The translations under genes were made by a program, and so were the position numbers. DNA of 64,000 nucleotides from Actinomadura mexicana (GTDB lineage: Bacteria > Actinomycetota > Actinomycetes > Streptosporangiales > Streptosporangiaceae), in assembly GCF_900188105.1 (NCBI RefSeq), contig NZ_FZNP01000004.1:539828-603827 (forward strand). The letters are read 5' to 3'. Below, piece by piece: positions 30,722 through 39,949 of the stretch; position 1 is the first letter of the stretch; every line of letters starts with the position of its first letter. Below the pieces are notes generated by a model that was not told where the DNA came from, did not search any database, and worked only from the letters and a program-made list of their open reading frames with translations.

Positions 30722-30907
30722 GTGAGCACGCTGTCGGCTCGCCACATCCCCCTCTCCCACCTCGCTCCCTGGCTGCTCGCGGTGCCCGCGCTGCTGCTCC
30801 TCGGCTACCTCGTCCTGATGGACAACGGCGCCGTGTCGCAGACCGGCGGCTACCTCCACGAGCTGATGCACGACGGGCGCCACCTGCTCGGCGTGCCCTG
30901 CCACTAG
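30722..30907 (+). CDS. cbtB: Cobalt transporter accessory subunit CbtB
   Basis: A 61-residue protein with one membrane helix (LAPWLLAVPALLLLGYLVLM) and a histidine-rich C-terminal end HELMHDGRHLLGVPCH, the cobalt-binding signature of CbtB. CbtA and CbtB form a predicted B12-regulated cobalt uptake system. GTG 30722 follows ACGGAGG. It is the first gene after a cobalamin riboswitch and 8 bp before cbtA. Confidence 0.92.
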   Translation: MSTLSARHIPLSHLAPWLLAVPALLLLGYLVLMDNGAVSQTGGYLHELMHDGRHLLGVPCH

Positions 30908-30915
30908 GCCGCCGC

Positions 30916-31716
30916 ATGGTGCGCACCCTGCTGGTCAGGGGCCTTCTTCTGGGCCTGCTGGCCGGTCTCGTCGCGGGCGTCTTCGCCTTCACGGTCGGCG
31001 AGCCCCGCATCGACGACGCGATCGCCCTGGAGAACGCCGCCGCCGCGCACGAGCACGGCGCGGCAGCCGAGCCCGGAGCCGCAACGCACGGGCACGAGTC
31101 CGGAACACACGAACAGGAGTCCGGAACACACGGGAAGGAGTCCGGAACACACGAGCACGGCGAGGAGGTGAGCCGCGGCACGCAGAAGGCGGGGCTCTTC
31201 CTCGCCACGGGCCTCTACGGCCTCGCGGCGGGCGGCGTGTTCGCGCTCGTCTTCGCGGGACTGCGGGGACGCGTCGGGCCGCGCTCGGACGCCGCGCTCG
31301 CGCTCGCCGCCGCCGGAACGGCCTTCGCCGCCGTCATCGTCGTGCCGTTCCTGAAGTATCCGGCGAACCCGCCCGCGGTGGGCGACCCGGAGACGATCAA
31401 CACCCGCACCCTGCTGTACCTGGCGATGATCGGGGTCGGGCTCCTGTCCACCGCCATCGCGGTGACCACGGCGCGCGGCGTGCGCGGCGGGCCGTGGGCG
31501 CGCCGGCCTGCGGCCGTGCTGGCGTTCGTCGTCCCGGTGGTGGTGGCGTCGCTGCTGCTGCCGGCCGTGGACGAGGTGCCGGACGGGTTCCCCGCCACAC
31601 TGCTGTGGCAGTTCCGCATCACCTCGCTCGGAACGCAGCTGGTGTTCTGGGCGTCCTTCGGAACCCTGTTCGGGTGGTTCTGCGACCGGGCCGCCCGTGC
31701 CCCGGCACCGGCGTGA
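30916..31716 (+). CDS. cbtA: Cobalt transporter subunit CbtA with His-rich loop
   Basis: A 266-residue membrane protein with about five helices (LLVRGLLLGLLAGLVAGVFAF near the N-terminus, then four from residue 92 on), typical of CbtA. The periplasmic or cytosolic loop at residues 45-85 is rich in His and Glu and includes three copies of ESGTHxx encoded by 21-bp tandem repeats; it likely gathers Co2+ before transport. PFLKYPANPPAVGDPETI is a strongly conserved CbtA segment. It is co-transcribed with cbtB behind the riboswitch. Confidence 0.92.
   Translation: MVRTLLVRGLLLGLLAGLVAGVFAFTVGEPRIDDAIALENAAAAHEHGAAAEPGAATHGHESGTHEQESGTHGKESGTHEHGEEVSRGTQKAGLFLATGLYGLAAGGVFALVFAGLRGRVGPRSDAALALAAAGTAFAAVIVVPFLKYPANPPAVGDPETINTRTLLYLAMIGVGLLSTAIAVTTARGVRGGPWARRPAAVLAFVVPVVVASLLLPAVDEVPDGFPATLLWQFRITSLGTQLVFWASFGTLFGWFCDRAARAPAPA
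31096..31158 (+). repeat. Three 21-bp tandem repeats inside cbtA
   Basis: Three consecutive 21-bp units start at 31096, 31117 and 31138, each beginning GAGTCCGGAACACACG. Each encodes ESGTHxx, expanding the metal-binding loop in frame. Low divergence between copies suggests recent slippage, so copy number may vary between strains. Confidence 0.9.
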
Positions 31717-31735
31717 GCGGGCCGCCCTGACCGGC

Positions 31736-32272
31736 GTGCTGTTCGTCCGGCACGCGACGTCGGCGGGGATGCGGCAGGCCCGCTTCCCCGCCGACCTCGC
31801 CGCCGACCCGTCGAGTCTGGCGAGGGCGCGGGCCCTGGCCGGCGCGCTGCCGGACGGCGAGGCGTGGACGTCGCCCGCCCGCGCCGCCCGGGAGACCTGC
31901 GCCGCGCTCGGCCTCGACGCCCGCCCGGTCGCGGCGCTCGCCGAGGCCGACCACGGTTCCTGGGCGGGCGCCCGCTTCGCGGAGGCCGATCCGGACGCGC
32001 TGGCCGCCTGGCTGGCGGACCCGGACGCCGCGCCCCACGGCGGCGAGAGCCGCTCCGCGCTCGCGGCGCGGGTCGCGGCGTGGCTCGGCGGCCGTCCCCG
32101 CGGCGTCGCCGTCTGCGACGCGGGCGTGATCCGGGCGGCGCTCGCCCACGCCCTCGGCGCCGGCGTCCTCGCGGCCGACCGCATCGACCTCGCGCCGCTG
32201 TCCACCACGAGGCTCGCCGCCGCCGGGAGCGGCTGGCGGGTCGCCCATGTCAACCGGAAGGTCCAGGTGTGA
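31736..32272 (+). CDS. Histidine phosphatase family protein, CobC-like
   Basis: A 178-residue phosphoglycerate-mutase-type phosphatase with the catalytic VRHATS near the N-terminus, a conserved SPARAARET block, the acid region HGGESR and [14 protein letters not shown]. In the cobalamin context it may be the alpha-ribazole-5'-phosphate phosphatase (CobC) or a related helper. The histidine in the last motif (usually HGG or AHGG) reads CDAG, so activity may differ. I placed the start at GTG 31736, just before [11 protein letters not shown] 31697 is in frame, would add 13 residues and overlap cbtA. Its stop overlaps the next gene (GTGTGA). Confidence 0.8.
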   Translation: MLFVRHATSAGMRQARFPADLAADPSSLARARALAGALPDGEAWTSPARAARETCAALGLDARPVAALAEADHGSWAGARFAEADPDALAAWLADPDAAPHGGESRSALAARVAAWLGGRPRGVAVCDAGVIRAALAHALGAGVLAADRIDLAPLSTTRLAAAGSGWRVAHVNRKVQV

Positions 32273-34218
32273 ACGTCGCCTATCCGTTCAGCGCCGTCGT
32301 CGGGCTGGACGACCTGAAGCTGGCGCTCCTGCTCAACGCCGTCTCCCCGCGGGTCGGGGGCGTGCTGGTGCGCGGCGAGAAGGGCACCGCCAAGTCGACG
32401 ATCGTGCGGGCCCTGGCCGCGCAGCTCCCCGCCGTGGACGCGGTGCCGGGCTGCCGGTTCGCCTGCGACCCGGCGTCGCCCGACCCGTCCTGCCCGGACG
32501 GCCCGCACGAACCGGGCGGACCGTCCGAGCGGCGGCCGTCCGCGCTGGTGGAGCTGCCGGTGGGCGCCTCGGAGGACCGGCTCGCCGGGTCGCTCGACGT
32601 CGAGCGCGCCCTGACCGAGGGCGTCAAGGCCTTCGAGCCGGGGCTGCTCGCCGCGGCGCACCGCGGCGTCCTGTACGTGGACGAGGTGAACCTCCTGCAC
32701 GACCATCTGGTCGACCTCCTGCTCGACGCCGCCGCGCTCGGCACCTGCTACGTGGAGCGCGAGTCGGTGTCGGTGCGGCACGCGGCCCGGTTCCTGCTGG
32801 TCGGGACGATGAACCCCGAGGAGGGCGAGCTGCGCCCCCAGCTCCTCGACCGCTTCGGGCTGACGGTCGAGGTACGGGCGTCGCGGGACCCGAAGGAGCG
32901 GGCCGAGGTCGTGCGGCGGCGGTTGGCGTTCGAGGCGGACCCCGCCGCGTTCACCGCGCGCTGGGAGGACGCCGAGGCGGAGCTGGCGGAGCGCATCTCG
33001 GCCGCGCGGGAGAGGCTCGCCGGGGTCCGGCTGCCGGACGAGCGGCTGGAGCAGATCGCGGCCGTGTGCGCGGGCTTCGAGGTCGACGGGCTGCGCGCCG
33101 ACCTGGTGACGGCGAACGCCGCGCTCGCGCACGCCGCGTGGCGGGGACGCGGCGAGGTGACGGACGAGGATGTGCGCGCGGCGGCCCGGCTGTCGCTGCC
33201 GCACCGGCGCCGGCGGGACCCGTTCGACGCCCCCGGCCTGGACGAGTCGCTGCTCGACGAGCTGCTCGACGGCACGTCCCCCGGCGATCCTCCGCCGGAC
33301 GGCGGCGGGGGCGGCGAGCCCCCGGCCCCGCCCGAGGACGGCGGACGGGGACCGGCCCCGTCCGAGGACGAGGGCCCGGAGCAGGACGAGCGGCCGGGAG
33401 GCGGGGGCGGCGAGCGGGTCGCGTCGGCCGCCGCGCCGCACGCCGTGCCGCTGCTGGAGGTGCCGGGCGTCGGCGAGGGGACCGCGGGACGGCGGTCGCG
33501 GTCGCGGACGGCGCGCGGCCGGGTCATCGGGGCGCGCCGCCCGGCCGCGAGGGTCCGCGACCCCCACGTGGTGGCGACCCTGCTGGCCGCCGCGCCGCGG
33601 CAGCGGGCGCGCGGCCGGACCGGCGCCGGGCTCGTGCTGCGCCCGGACGATCTGCGGGAGGCGGTCCGCGAGGGCCGCGAGGGGAACCTGGTGCTGTTCG
33701 TCGTGGACGCCAGCGGCTCGATGGCCGCCCGCCGCCGCATGACGACGGTGAAGACGGCCGTCCTCAGCCTGCTGCTGGACGCCTACCAGCGCCGCGACAA
33801 GATCGGCCTGGTCACGTTCCGGGGGCGGGCCGCCGAACTCGTCCTGCCGCCGACGTCGTCGGTCGAGGCCGGCGCGGCGCGGCTGCGGGCCCTGCCGACC
33901 GGGGGCCGCACGCCGCTGGCCGCCGGGCTCGCGCGCGCCGCCGAGGTGCTGCGCGCCGAGCGGCTGCGCGACCCGGCGCGGCGCCCGCTGCTCGTGGTCG
34001 TCACCGACGGGCGGGCGACCGCGGAAGGCGACGTGGACCGGGCCGCCGGCCTGCTGGCCGGCACCGCCGGGATCGTCGTGGACTGCGAGGACGGCCCGGT
34101 CCGGCTCGGCCTGGCGGGGAGGCTCGCGGCCCGGCTCGGGGCGCGGCTCGTCCCGCTCGGCGACCTCGACGGGATCGTCCGCGCCCACCGCGGGCGCGAC
34201 GGCGGAAAGGCGGCCTGA
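32269..34218 (+). CDS. ChlI/ChlD-like fused chelatase subunit (CobS/CobT role in cobalt insertion)
   Basis: A 649-residue protein joining an AAA+ ATPase half and a von Willebrand A half. The ATPase has Walker [10 protein letters not shown] and Walker [12 protein letters not shown]; residues 325-395 form an acidic, proline- and glycine-rich linker; the C-terminal half has the MIDAS motif DASGSMAA and [11 protein letters not shown]. It is related to the magnesium chelatase I and D subunits. In actinobacteria such proteins accompany CobN in place of CobS and CobT, driving ATP-dependent insertion of Co2+ into hydrogenobyrinic acid a,c-diamide. Its place between cbt genes and cobO/cobB/cobN supports this. 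GTG 32269 overlaps the previous stop. Confidence 0.88.
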   Translation: MNVAYPFSAVVGLDDLKLALLLNAVSPRVGGVLVRGEKGTAKSTIVRALAAQLPAVDAVPGCRFACDPASPDPSCPDGPHEPGGPSERRPSALVELPVGASEDRLAGSLDVERALTEGVKAFEPGLLAAAHRGVLYVDEVNLLHDHLVDLLLDAAALGTCYVERESVSVRHAARFLLVGTMNPEEGELRPQLLDRFGLTVEVRASRDPKERAEVVRRRLAFEADPAAFTARWEDAEAELAERISAARERLAGVRLPDERLEQIAAVCAGFEVDGLRADLVTANAALAHAAWRGRGEVTDEDVRAAARLSLPHRRRRDPFDAPGLDESLLDELLDGTSPGDPPPDGGGGGEPPAPPEDGGRGPAPSEDEGPEQDERPGGGGGERVASAAAPHAVPLLEVPGVGEGTAGRRSRSRTARGRVIGARRPAARVRDPHVVATLLAAAPRQRARGRTGAGLVLRPDDLREAVREGREGNLVLFVVDASGSMAARRRMTTVKTAVLSLLLDAYQRRDKIGLVTFRGRAAELVLPPTSSVEAGAARLRALPTGGRTPLAAGLARAAEVLRAERLRDPARRPLLVVVTDGRATAEGDVDRAAGLLAGTAGIVVDCEDGPVRLGLAGRLAARLGARLVPLGDLDGIVRAHRGRDGGKAA

Positions 34219-34219
34219 G

Positions 34220-34822
34220 ATGCCTCAAGGAAAGCCCGAGTCCGTCCCCGACGACGGCCTCACCACCCGGCAGCGGCGCAACCGGCCCCTGCTGATCGTC
34301 CACACCGGCCCTGGGAAGGGGAAGTCGACGGCCGCGTTCGGGATGGCGCTGCGGGCCTGGAACCAGGGCTGGCCGGTCGGGGTGTTCCAGTTCGTGAAGT
34401 CGGCGAAGTGGCGCATCGGCGAGGAGCGGGCGCTGCGCGTGCTCGGGGCGAGCGGCGAGGGCGGCCCGGTCGCCTGGCACAAGATGGGCGAGGGCTGGTC
34501 GTGGATCCAGCGCCCCGGAACCGAGGAGGACCACGCGGCCGACGCCCGCGAGGGGTGGGCGCAGATCAAGCGGGACCTGGCCGCCGAGGCGTACCGTTTC
34601 TACGTGCTCGACGAGTTCACCTACCCGCTCAAGTGGGGCTGGCTCGACCTGGACGACGTGGTCGAGACCCTCACCGCGCGTCCCGGGACCCAGCACGTCG
34701 TCGTCACCGGCCGGGACGCGCCCGCCCGGCTGGTCGAGGCCGCCGACCTGGTGACGGAGATGGGCAAGGTCCGGCATCCGATGGACGCCGGGCAGAAGGG
34801 GCAGCGGGGCATCGAGTGGTGA
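34220..34822 (+). CDS. cobO: Cob(I)alamin/cob(I)yrinic acid a,c-diamide adenosyltransferase
   Basis: A 200-residue CobO/BtuR-type enzyme. It has the P-loop GPGKGKST (residue about 31), QFVKSAKWRIGE, WSWIQRPGTEED and VLDEFTYPLKWGWLD, all typical of the family. It transfers the 5'-deoxyadenosyl group from ATP to reduced cobalt corrinoid. It begins one base after the chelatase stop and its stop overlaps the cobB start as GTGA. Confidence 0.95.
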   Translation: MPQGKPESVPDDGLTTRQRRNRPLLIVHTGPGKGKSTAAFGMALRAWNQGWPVGVFQFVKSAKWRIGEERALRVLGASGEGGPVAWHKMGEGWSWIQRPGTEEDHAADAREGWAQIKRDLAAEAYRFYVLDEFTYPLKWGWLDLDDVVETLTARPGTQHVVVTGRDAPARLVEAADLVTEMGKVRHPMDAGQKGQRGIEW

Positions 34823-36150
34823 TCCCCCGGCTGGTCGTCGCGGCCCCGGCGTCCGGCGGCGGCAAGACGACCGTGGCGACCGGGCTGATCGCGGCGCTGC
34901 GGGCGCGCGGCCTCGCCGTGTCGCCGCACAAGGTCGGCCCCGACTACATCGACCCCGGTTACCACGCGCTCGCGGCGGGGCGGCCCGGCCGCAACCTCGA
35001 CCCGTGGCTTGCGGGCGAGGAACGGGTGGCGCCGCTGTTCCTGCACGGCGCCGCCGGCTGCGACGTGGCGGTGGTCGAGGGCGTGATGGGCCTGTTCGAC
35101 GGGCGCGGCGACACGGGGTTCGCCTCCACTGCGCACGTCGCGCAACTGCTCGCGGCGCCGGTGGTGCTGGTCGTGGACGCGGCGCGGCAGAGCCGGTCGG
35201 TGGCGGCCCTCGTGCACGGTTTCGCGACGTTCGAGCCGGGCGTGCGGATCGGCGGCGTCGTCCTCAACCGGGTCGGCTCGGAGCGGCACGAGGAGCTGTG
35301 CCGCGGCGCGCTGGAGGCGACGGGCGTACCGGTGCTCGGCGCGATCCGGCGGGACGACGCGGTCACGACGCCGTCCCGCCACCTCGGGCTGATCCCGGCG
35401 GCCGAGCGGGGCGCGGAGGCCGTCCGCGCGGTGGAGCGGCTGGGCGCGCTGGTGGAGCGCTCCTGCGACCTGGACGCCGTGCTCCGCCTGGCGGCGACCG
35501 CTCCCCCGCTGCCGGGGCCCGCGTGGGATCCGTCCGACCATGTCGTACCGGCCGGCGGCGGGCCGGTCGTCGCGGTCGCGGGCGGGGCGGCGTTCACCTT
35601 CTCCTACGCCGAGCACGTGGAGCTGCTGCGCGCGGCGGGCGCCGACGTGGCCGTCTTCGACCCGCTGCGGGACGAGGCCCTGCCGGCCGGGACCGCCGCG
35701 CTCGTCGTCGGCGGCGGCTTCCCGGAGGTCCACGCCGCCGAGCTCGCCGCCAACGCGCCGCTGCTCGCCGAGGTCGCGGCGTTCCCCGGGCCGATCGCCG
35801 CCGAATGCGCCGGGCTCCTCTACCTGTGCGAGGAGCTCGACGGGCGGGCGATGTGCGGACGGGTGCCGGGGCGCGCGCGGATGACGTCCCGGCTGACGCT
35901 CGGCTACCGGGAGGCGGTCGCGGTGGCGGAGTCCCCGCTGACCCGGCCGGGCGAGCGGTTCCGCGGGCACGAGTTCCACCGGACCGCGCTGGACACCGAG
36001 GCCGGGCCGCTGTTCCGGTGGCGGGACGGCCGCGACGGTTACGGCGACGACCGGGTCACCGCCTCCTACCTGCACCTGCACTGGGCGGGGTTTCCGGAGG
36101 CGGCTCAGCGGCTGGTGTCGTCCTCCAGGTCGCCCTCCGTCTTGAGGTAG
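34819..36150 (+). CDS. cobB: Hydrogenobyrinic acid a,c-diamide synthase
   Basis: A 443-residue amidotransferase. The N-terminal dethiobiotin-synthetase-like domain has ASGGGKTTVATGL and HKVGPDYIDPGYH; the C-terminal glutaminase domain has the nucleophile in AAECAGLLYLCEEL and the late histidine segment HLHWAGFPE. It amidates the a and c carboxylates of hydrogenobyrinic acid with glutamine and ATP. GTG 34819 overlaps the cobO stop. The 3' end overlaps the convergent cobN by 46 bp; the last codons (SSSRSPSVLR) are an extension compared with the core family. Confidence 0.95.
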   Translation: MIPRLVVAAPASGGGKTTVATGLIAALRARGLAVSPHKVGPDYIDPGYHALAAGRPGRNLDPWLAGEERVAPLFLHGAAGCDVAVVEGVMGLFDGRGDTGFASTAHVAQLLAAPVVLVVDAARQSRSVAALVHGFATFEPGVRIGGVVLNRVGSERHEELCRGALEATGVPVLGAIRRDDAVTTPSRHLGLIPAAERGAEAVRAVERLGALVERSCDLDAVLRLAATAPPLPGPAWDPSDHVVPAGGGPVVAVAGGAAFTFSYAEHVELLRAAGADVAVFDPLRDEALPAGTAALVVGGGFPEVHAAELAANAPLLAEVAAFPGPIAAECAGLLYLCEELDGRAMCGRVPGRARMTSRLTLGYREAVAVAESPLTRPGERFRGHEFHRTALDTEAGPLFRWRDGRDGYGDDRVTASYLHLHWAGFPEAAQRLVSSSRSPSVLR

Positions 36151-39100
36151 ACCTCCTGGAGGCCCTGCAGGACGGCCGGGTCGGGGTGCTCCCACATGCC
36201 GCGCTCGGCCGCCTCCAGCAGCCGCTCGGCGATGCCGTGCAGCGCCCACGGGTTCGACTCCGCCATGAACGCGCGGTTCTCCTCGTCCAGGACGTAGGCG
36301 GCGGTGATCCGGTCGTACATCCAGTCGGCCACGACGCCGGTGGTGGCGTCGTAGCCGAACAGGTAGTCCACGGTCGCGGCCAGCTCGAAGGCGCCCTTGT
36401 AGCCGTGCCGGCGCATGGCGGCCAGCCACTGCGGGTTCACGACGCGGGCCCGGAAGATCCGCGCGGTCTCCTCCGAGAGGGTGCGGGTGCGCACGGCGTC
36501 CGGGCGGGTGCTGTCGCCGACGTAGGCCTCCGGGGCCCGGCCGGTCAGCGCGCGGACGGTGGCGATCATGCCGCCGTGGTACTGGAAGTAGTCGTCGGAG
36601 TCGGCGATGTCGTGCTCGCGGGTGTCGACGTTCTTGGCGGCGACGGCGATCCGCCGGTAGGCGCTCTCCATGTCGGCGCGGGCGGGCACCCCGTCGAGGT
36701 CGCGGCCGTAGGCGTGGCCGCCCCACACCGCGTACACCTCGGCGAGGTCGGCGTCGTCGCGCCAGTTGCGGCTGTCGATGAGCGGCAGCAGCCCGGCCCC
36801 GTAGGCGCCGGGCGCGGACCCGAACACCCGCATGGTGGCGCGGCGCTCGTCGCCGTGCCGCTCCCGGTCGGCCCGCACATGGGCGCGGACGTGGTTGTCG
36901 GCGTCGGGCTCGTCCAGCCCGGCGACGAGCCGGACGGCGTCGTCCAGCATGGCGACGACGTGCGGGAACGCGTCCCGGAAGAAGCCGCTGATGCGGACGG
37001 TCACGTCGATGCGCGGACGGCCGAGCTCGGTGGGCGGGACCGGCTCCAGCGCCGTGACGCGGCGGGACGCCTCGTCCCAGGCGGGGCGGACGCCGAGCAG
37101 CGCGAGGACCTCGGCCACGTCGTCGCCGGCCGTGCGCATCGCGCTCGTCCCCCACACCGACAGCCCGACCGAGCGCGGCCACTCCCCGTGGTCGGCGCGG
37201 TAGCGCTCCAGGAGCGAGTCGGCCATCGCCTGGCCGGTCTCCCAGGCGAGGCGGCTCGGGACGGCGCGCGGGTCGACCGAGTAGAAGTTGCGGCCGGTCG
37301 GCAGGACGTTGACCAGGCCGCGCAGCGGCGACCCGCTCGGGCCCGCCGGGACGTAGCCGCCGTCCAGGGCGTGCAGGACGTGGTCGAGCTCGTCGGGCGT
37401 CCGGGCCAGGCGCGGAACGATCTCGGCGGCGGCGAACTCCAGGACCCGCGTCACGGCTTCGCGGCGCTCCGCCGGCACGTCCCGGGCGGCATCCGGGACC
37501 GCGTCCGCGTCCCAGCCGGCGTCCTCCATCGCCTGGACGAGGGCGCGGGCGGCGGCCTCGGCGGCGTCCACGTCGGCGAGCGCCTCGCCGCCGGCCTCGC
37601 TGAGTCCGAGCGCCTCCCGCAGGCCGGGCAGCGTCTCGCGACCCGACCACATCTGGCGGGCGCGGAGCATGGCCAGCACGAGGTCGACGCGGGTCGCGCC
37701 GGTGGGCGCCTGGCCGAGGACGTGCAGGCCGTCGCGGATCTGCGCGTCCTTCACCTCGCACAGCCAGCCGTCGACGTGCAGGATGAAGTCGTCGAACTCG
37801 GTGTCGTGCGGGCGGTCGTCCAGGCCGAGGTCGTGGTCGAGCTTGGCGGCCTGGACGAGCGTCCAGATCTGGGCGCGGATCGCGGGCAGCTTCGCCGGGT
37901 CCATCGCGGCGATCGTCGCGTGCTCGTCGAGGAGCTGTTCGAGGCGGGCGATGTCGCCGTAGGTCTCGGCACGGGCCATCGGCGGGACCATGTGGTCCAC
38001 CAGGACGGCGTGCGCGCGGCGCTTGGCCTGCGTGCCCTCGCCGGGATCGTTGACGAGGAACGGGTAGACCAGCGGGACGTCGCCGAGCGCCGCGTCCGTG
38101 CCGCACGACGCCGACATCCCCGCCGCCTTGCCGGGCAGCCACTCCAGGTTGCCGTGCTTGCCGACGTGGACGATCGCGTGCGCGCCGAACTCGTCCGAAA
38201 GCCACCGGTACGCGGCCAGGTAGTGGTGGCTCGGCGGCAGGTCGGGGTCGTGGTAGATGGCGATGGGGTTCTGCCCGAAGCCGCGCGGCGGCTGGACCAT
38301 GACGACGAGGTTGCCCGCGCGCAGCGCGGCGAGGACGATGTCGCCGTCCTGGACGAACAGCTCCCCCGGCGGCGGGCCCCAGTGCCGCTCCATCCCCTCG
38401 CGCAGATCGGCGGGCAGGGTGCGGTACCAGCGCTCGTAGGACGCGGCGGAGATGCGGACGGGGTTTCCGGCGAGCTGCTCCTCGGTGAGCCAGTCCTCGT
38501 CCTGGCCGCCCGCCGCGATGAGCGCGTGGACGAGGGCGTCGCCGTCCTGCTCGTCGAGGCCGGGGAAGCCCTCCCCCAGGTCGTACCCCGCGTCCCGGAG
38601 CCGGGCCAGCAGCCGGACGGTGCTCGCCGGGGTGTCGAGGCCGACGGCGTTCCCGACGCGGGCGTGCTTGGTCGGGTACGCCGACAGCATCACCACGAGG
38701 CGGCGCCCGGCGGCCGGGGTGTGGCGGAGCCGGCCGTGCCGGACGGCGATCCCGGCGACCCGCGCGGCCCGCTCGGGGTCGGCGGCGTAGACGGTGAGCC
38801 CGTCCTCGTCGACCTCCTTGAACGAGAACGGGACGGTGATGATCCGCCCGTCGAACTCGGGGATCGCGACCTGCGACGCCGCGTCCAGCGGGGACAGGCC
38901 GTCGTCGCTGCCCTCCCAGGCGGACCGGCTCGTGGTGAGGCAGAGGCCCTGCAGGATCGGGACGTCCAGCGCGGCGAGCGCGCCCACGTCCCACGCCTCG
39001 TCGTCGCCGCCCGCCCCGGCCGTCGCGGGCCGCGACCCGCCCGCCGCGAGCACGGTCACCACCAGCGCGTCCGCCCGGCGCAGCGTGTCCAGCAGCTCGG

Positions 39101-39701
39101 GCTCGGCGGTGCGCAGCGACGAGCAGAACACCGGCATGGCGCGCCCGCCCGCGTCCTCCACGGCCGCGCAGAGCGCCTCGACGAACGCGGTGTTGCCCGC
39201 CATGTGGTGGGCGCGGTAGTAGAGCACGCCGACCACGGGCCCGTCGCCGTCACGGGCGGCGCGGGCGAGCCGCCCCCAGGCCGGCGCCGGCGCCGGCGGT
39301 GCGAAGCCGCGCCCGGTCAGCAGCACGGTGTCGGACAGGAACGCGTGCAGCTCGGCGAGGTTGCCGGGGCCCCCGTGCGCGAGGTAGGCGTGCGCCTCGG
39401 CGCACACACCGGCGCTGACGGTGGACAGCTCCATCAGCTCGGCGTCGGGGGCCTGCTCGCCGCCGAGGACGACGACCGGCCGGGGGCCCGCGAGCAGCGC
39501 GTCGAGGCCGTCCTCCCAGGCGCGCCGCCCGCCGAGCAGCCGCACCACGACGAGGTCGGCGCCCTCGGTGAGCCCGGGCAGGTCGCCGGCGGTGAGCCGC
39601 GCCGGGTTGCCGAGCCGGTAGGCGGCGCCGGACGCGCGGGCGCTCAGCAGATCGGTGTCGGACGTCGACAGCAACAGGACCGTGCGGCTGTGCTCGGGCA
39701 C
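36105..39701 (-). CDS. cobN: Cobaltochelatase subunit CobN
   Basis: A 1198-residue protein, full length for CobN. Recognisable parts include VLYYRAHHMAGNTAFVEALC, VMLSAYPTKHARVGNAVGLDTPAS, GFGQNPIAIYHDPDLPPSHHYLAAYRWL, HVGKHGNLEWLPGKA, and the C-terminal NPQWLAAMRRHGYKGAFELAATVDYLFGYDATTG. It is the large corrin-binding subunit that inserts cobalt in the aerobic pathway, working with the ChlID-like ATPase encoded nearby. It is transcribed leftwards from its own B12 riboswitch, opposite to cobG. Confidence 0.97.
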   Translation of the reverse strand: MPEHSRTVLLLSTSDTDLLSARASGAAYRLGNPARLTAGDLPGLTEGADLVVVRLLGGRRAWEDGLDALLAGPRPVVVLGGEQAPDAELMELSTVSAGVCAEAHAYLAHGGPGNLAELHAFLSDTVLLTGRGFAPPAPAPAWGRLARAARDGDGPVVGVLYYRAHHMAGNTAFVEALCAAVEDAGGRAMPVFCSSLRTAEPELLDTLRRADALVVTVLAAGGSRPATAGAGGDDEAWDVGALAALDVPILQGLCLTTSRSAWEGSDDGLSPLDAASQVAIPEFDGRIITVPFSFKEVDEDGLTVYAADPERAARVAGIAVRHGRLRHTPAAGRRLVVMLSAYPTKHARVGNAVGLDTPASTVRLLARLRDAGYDLGEGFPGLDEQDGDALVHALIAAGGQDEDWLTEEQLAGNPVRISAASYERWYRTLPADLREGMERHWGPPPGELFVQDGDIVLAALRAGNLVVMVQPPRGFGQNPIAIYHDPDLPPSHHYLAAYRWLSDEFGAHAIVHVGKHGNLEWLPGKAAGMSASCGTDAALGDVPLVYPFLVNDPGEGTQAKRRAHAVLVDHMVPPMARAETYGDIARLEQLLDEHATIAAMDPAKLPAIRAQIWTLVQAAKLDHDLGLDDRPHDTEFDDFILHVDGWLCEVKDAQIRDGLHVLGQAPTGATRVDLVLAMLRARQMWSGRETLPGLREALGLSEAGGEALADVDAAEAAARALVQAMEDAGWDADAVPDAARDVPAERREAVTRVLEFAAAEIVPRLARTPDELDHVLHALDGGYVPAGPSGSPLRGLVNVLPTGRNFYSVDPRAVPSRLAWETGQAMADSLLERYRADHGEWPRSVGLSVWGTSAMRTAGDDVAEVLALLGVRPAWDEASRRVTALEPVPPTELGRPRIDVTVRISGFFRDAFPHVVAMLDDAVRLVAGLDEPDADNHVRAHVRADRERHGDERRATMRVFGSAPGAYGAGLLPLIDSRNWRDDADLAEVYAVWGGHAYGRDLDGVPARADMESAYRRIAVAAKNVDTREHDIADSDDYFQYHGGMIATVRALTGRAPEAYVGDSTRPDAVRTRTLSEETARIFRARVVNPQWLAAMRRHGYKGAFELAATVDYLFGYDATTGVVADWMYDRITAAYVLDEENRAFMAESNPWALHGIAERLLEAAERGMWEHPDPAVLQGLQEVYLKTEGDLEDDTSR

Positions 39702-39734
39702 GGCGCATCCTCCCCCTGGGGTCCTCGCCCCGGT

Positions 39735-39890
39735 AGCGGGTGTCGCGACGGCAGGAGTCTCCTGGCTCCCGGATCGACGCTCGCCCCGGCCTTCCCGTCC
39801 GTGCGGACAGTGGCCTACAGCGGGGTTCGCTCCCCGGTCACAGTGGCGGGACCGCGCCGGACTCGCACCGGCTTCCTCCCATTGCCATCG
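39735..39890 (-). ncRNA. Cobalamin riboswitch upstream of cobN
   Basis: Read on the minus strand, this leader has AGCCGGTGCGAGTCCGGC, then CCCGCCACTGTGACC, and near cobN GGGAGCCAGGAGAC (B12-box side), in the usual order. A minus-strand promoter TTGCAG (39928-39923), 16-bp spacer, TACTCT (39906-39901) is correctly placed. It should repress cobN at high B12. Ends are approximate. Confidence 0.9.
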
Positions 39891-39900
39891 CCTGAGCAGA

Positions 39901-39928
39901 AGAGTACGGCAGCGCGGTCGCCCTGCAA
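39901..39928 (-). promoter_or_regulatory. Promoter of the cobN riboswitch transcript
   Basis: Minus-strand TTGCAG and TACTCT hexamers are 16 bp apart and lie just before the riboswitch. No second riboswitch is seen for the divergent cobG, so cobG may use a separate, B12-blind, leaderless promoter. Confidence 0.45.
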
Positions 39929-39949
39929 ACTGTGGTTAACATCCTCCCC

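Noticed and set aside
31697..31735. GTG 31697 as start of the CobC-like gene
   Set aside because: It would add an Arg-rich 13-residue leader before the first strand LFVRHATS and overlap cbtA; kept only as an alternative.
34621..38994. Very long open frame on the minus strand covering cobB and part of cobN
   Set aside because: It is antisense or out of frame with well-recognised cob genes and has the low-complexity R/P/G/A composition of shadow frames in GC-rich DNA.
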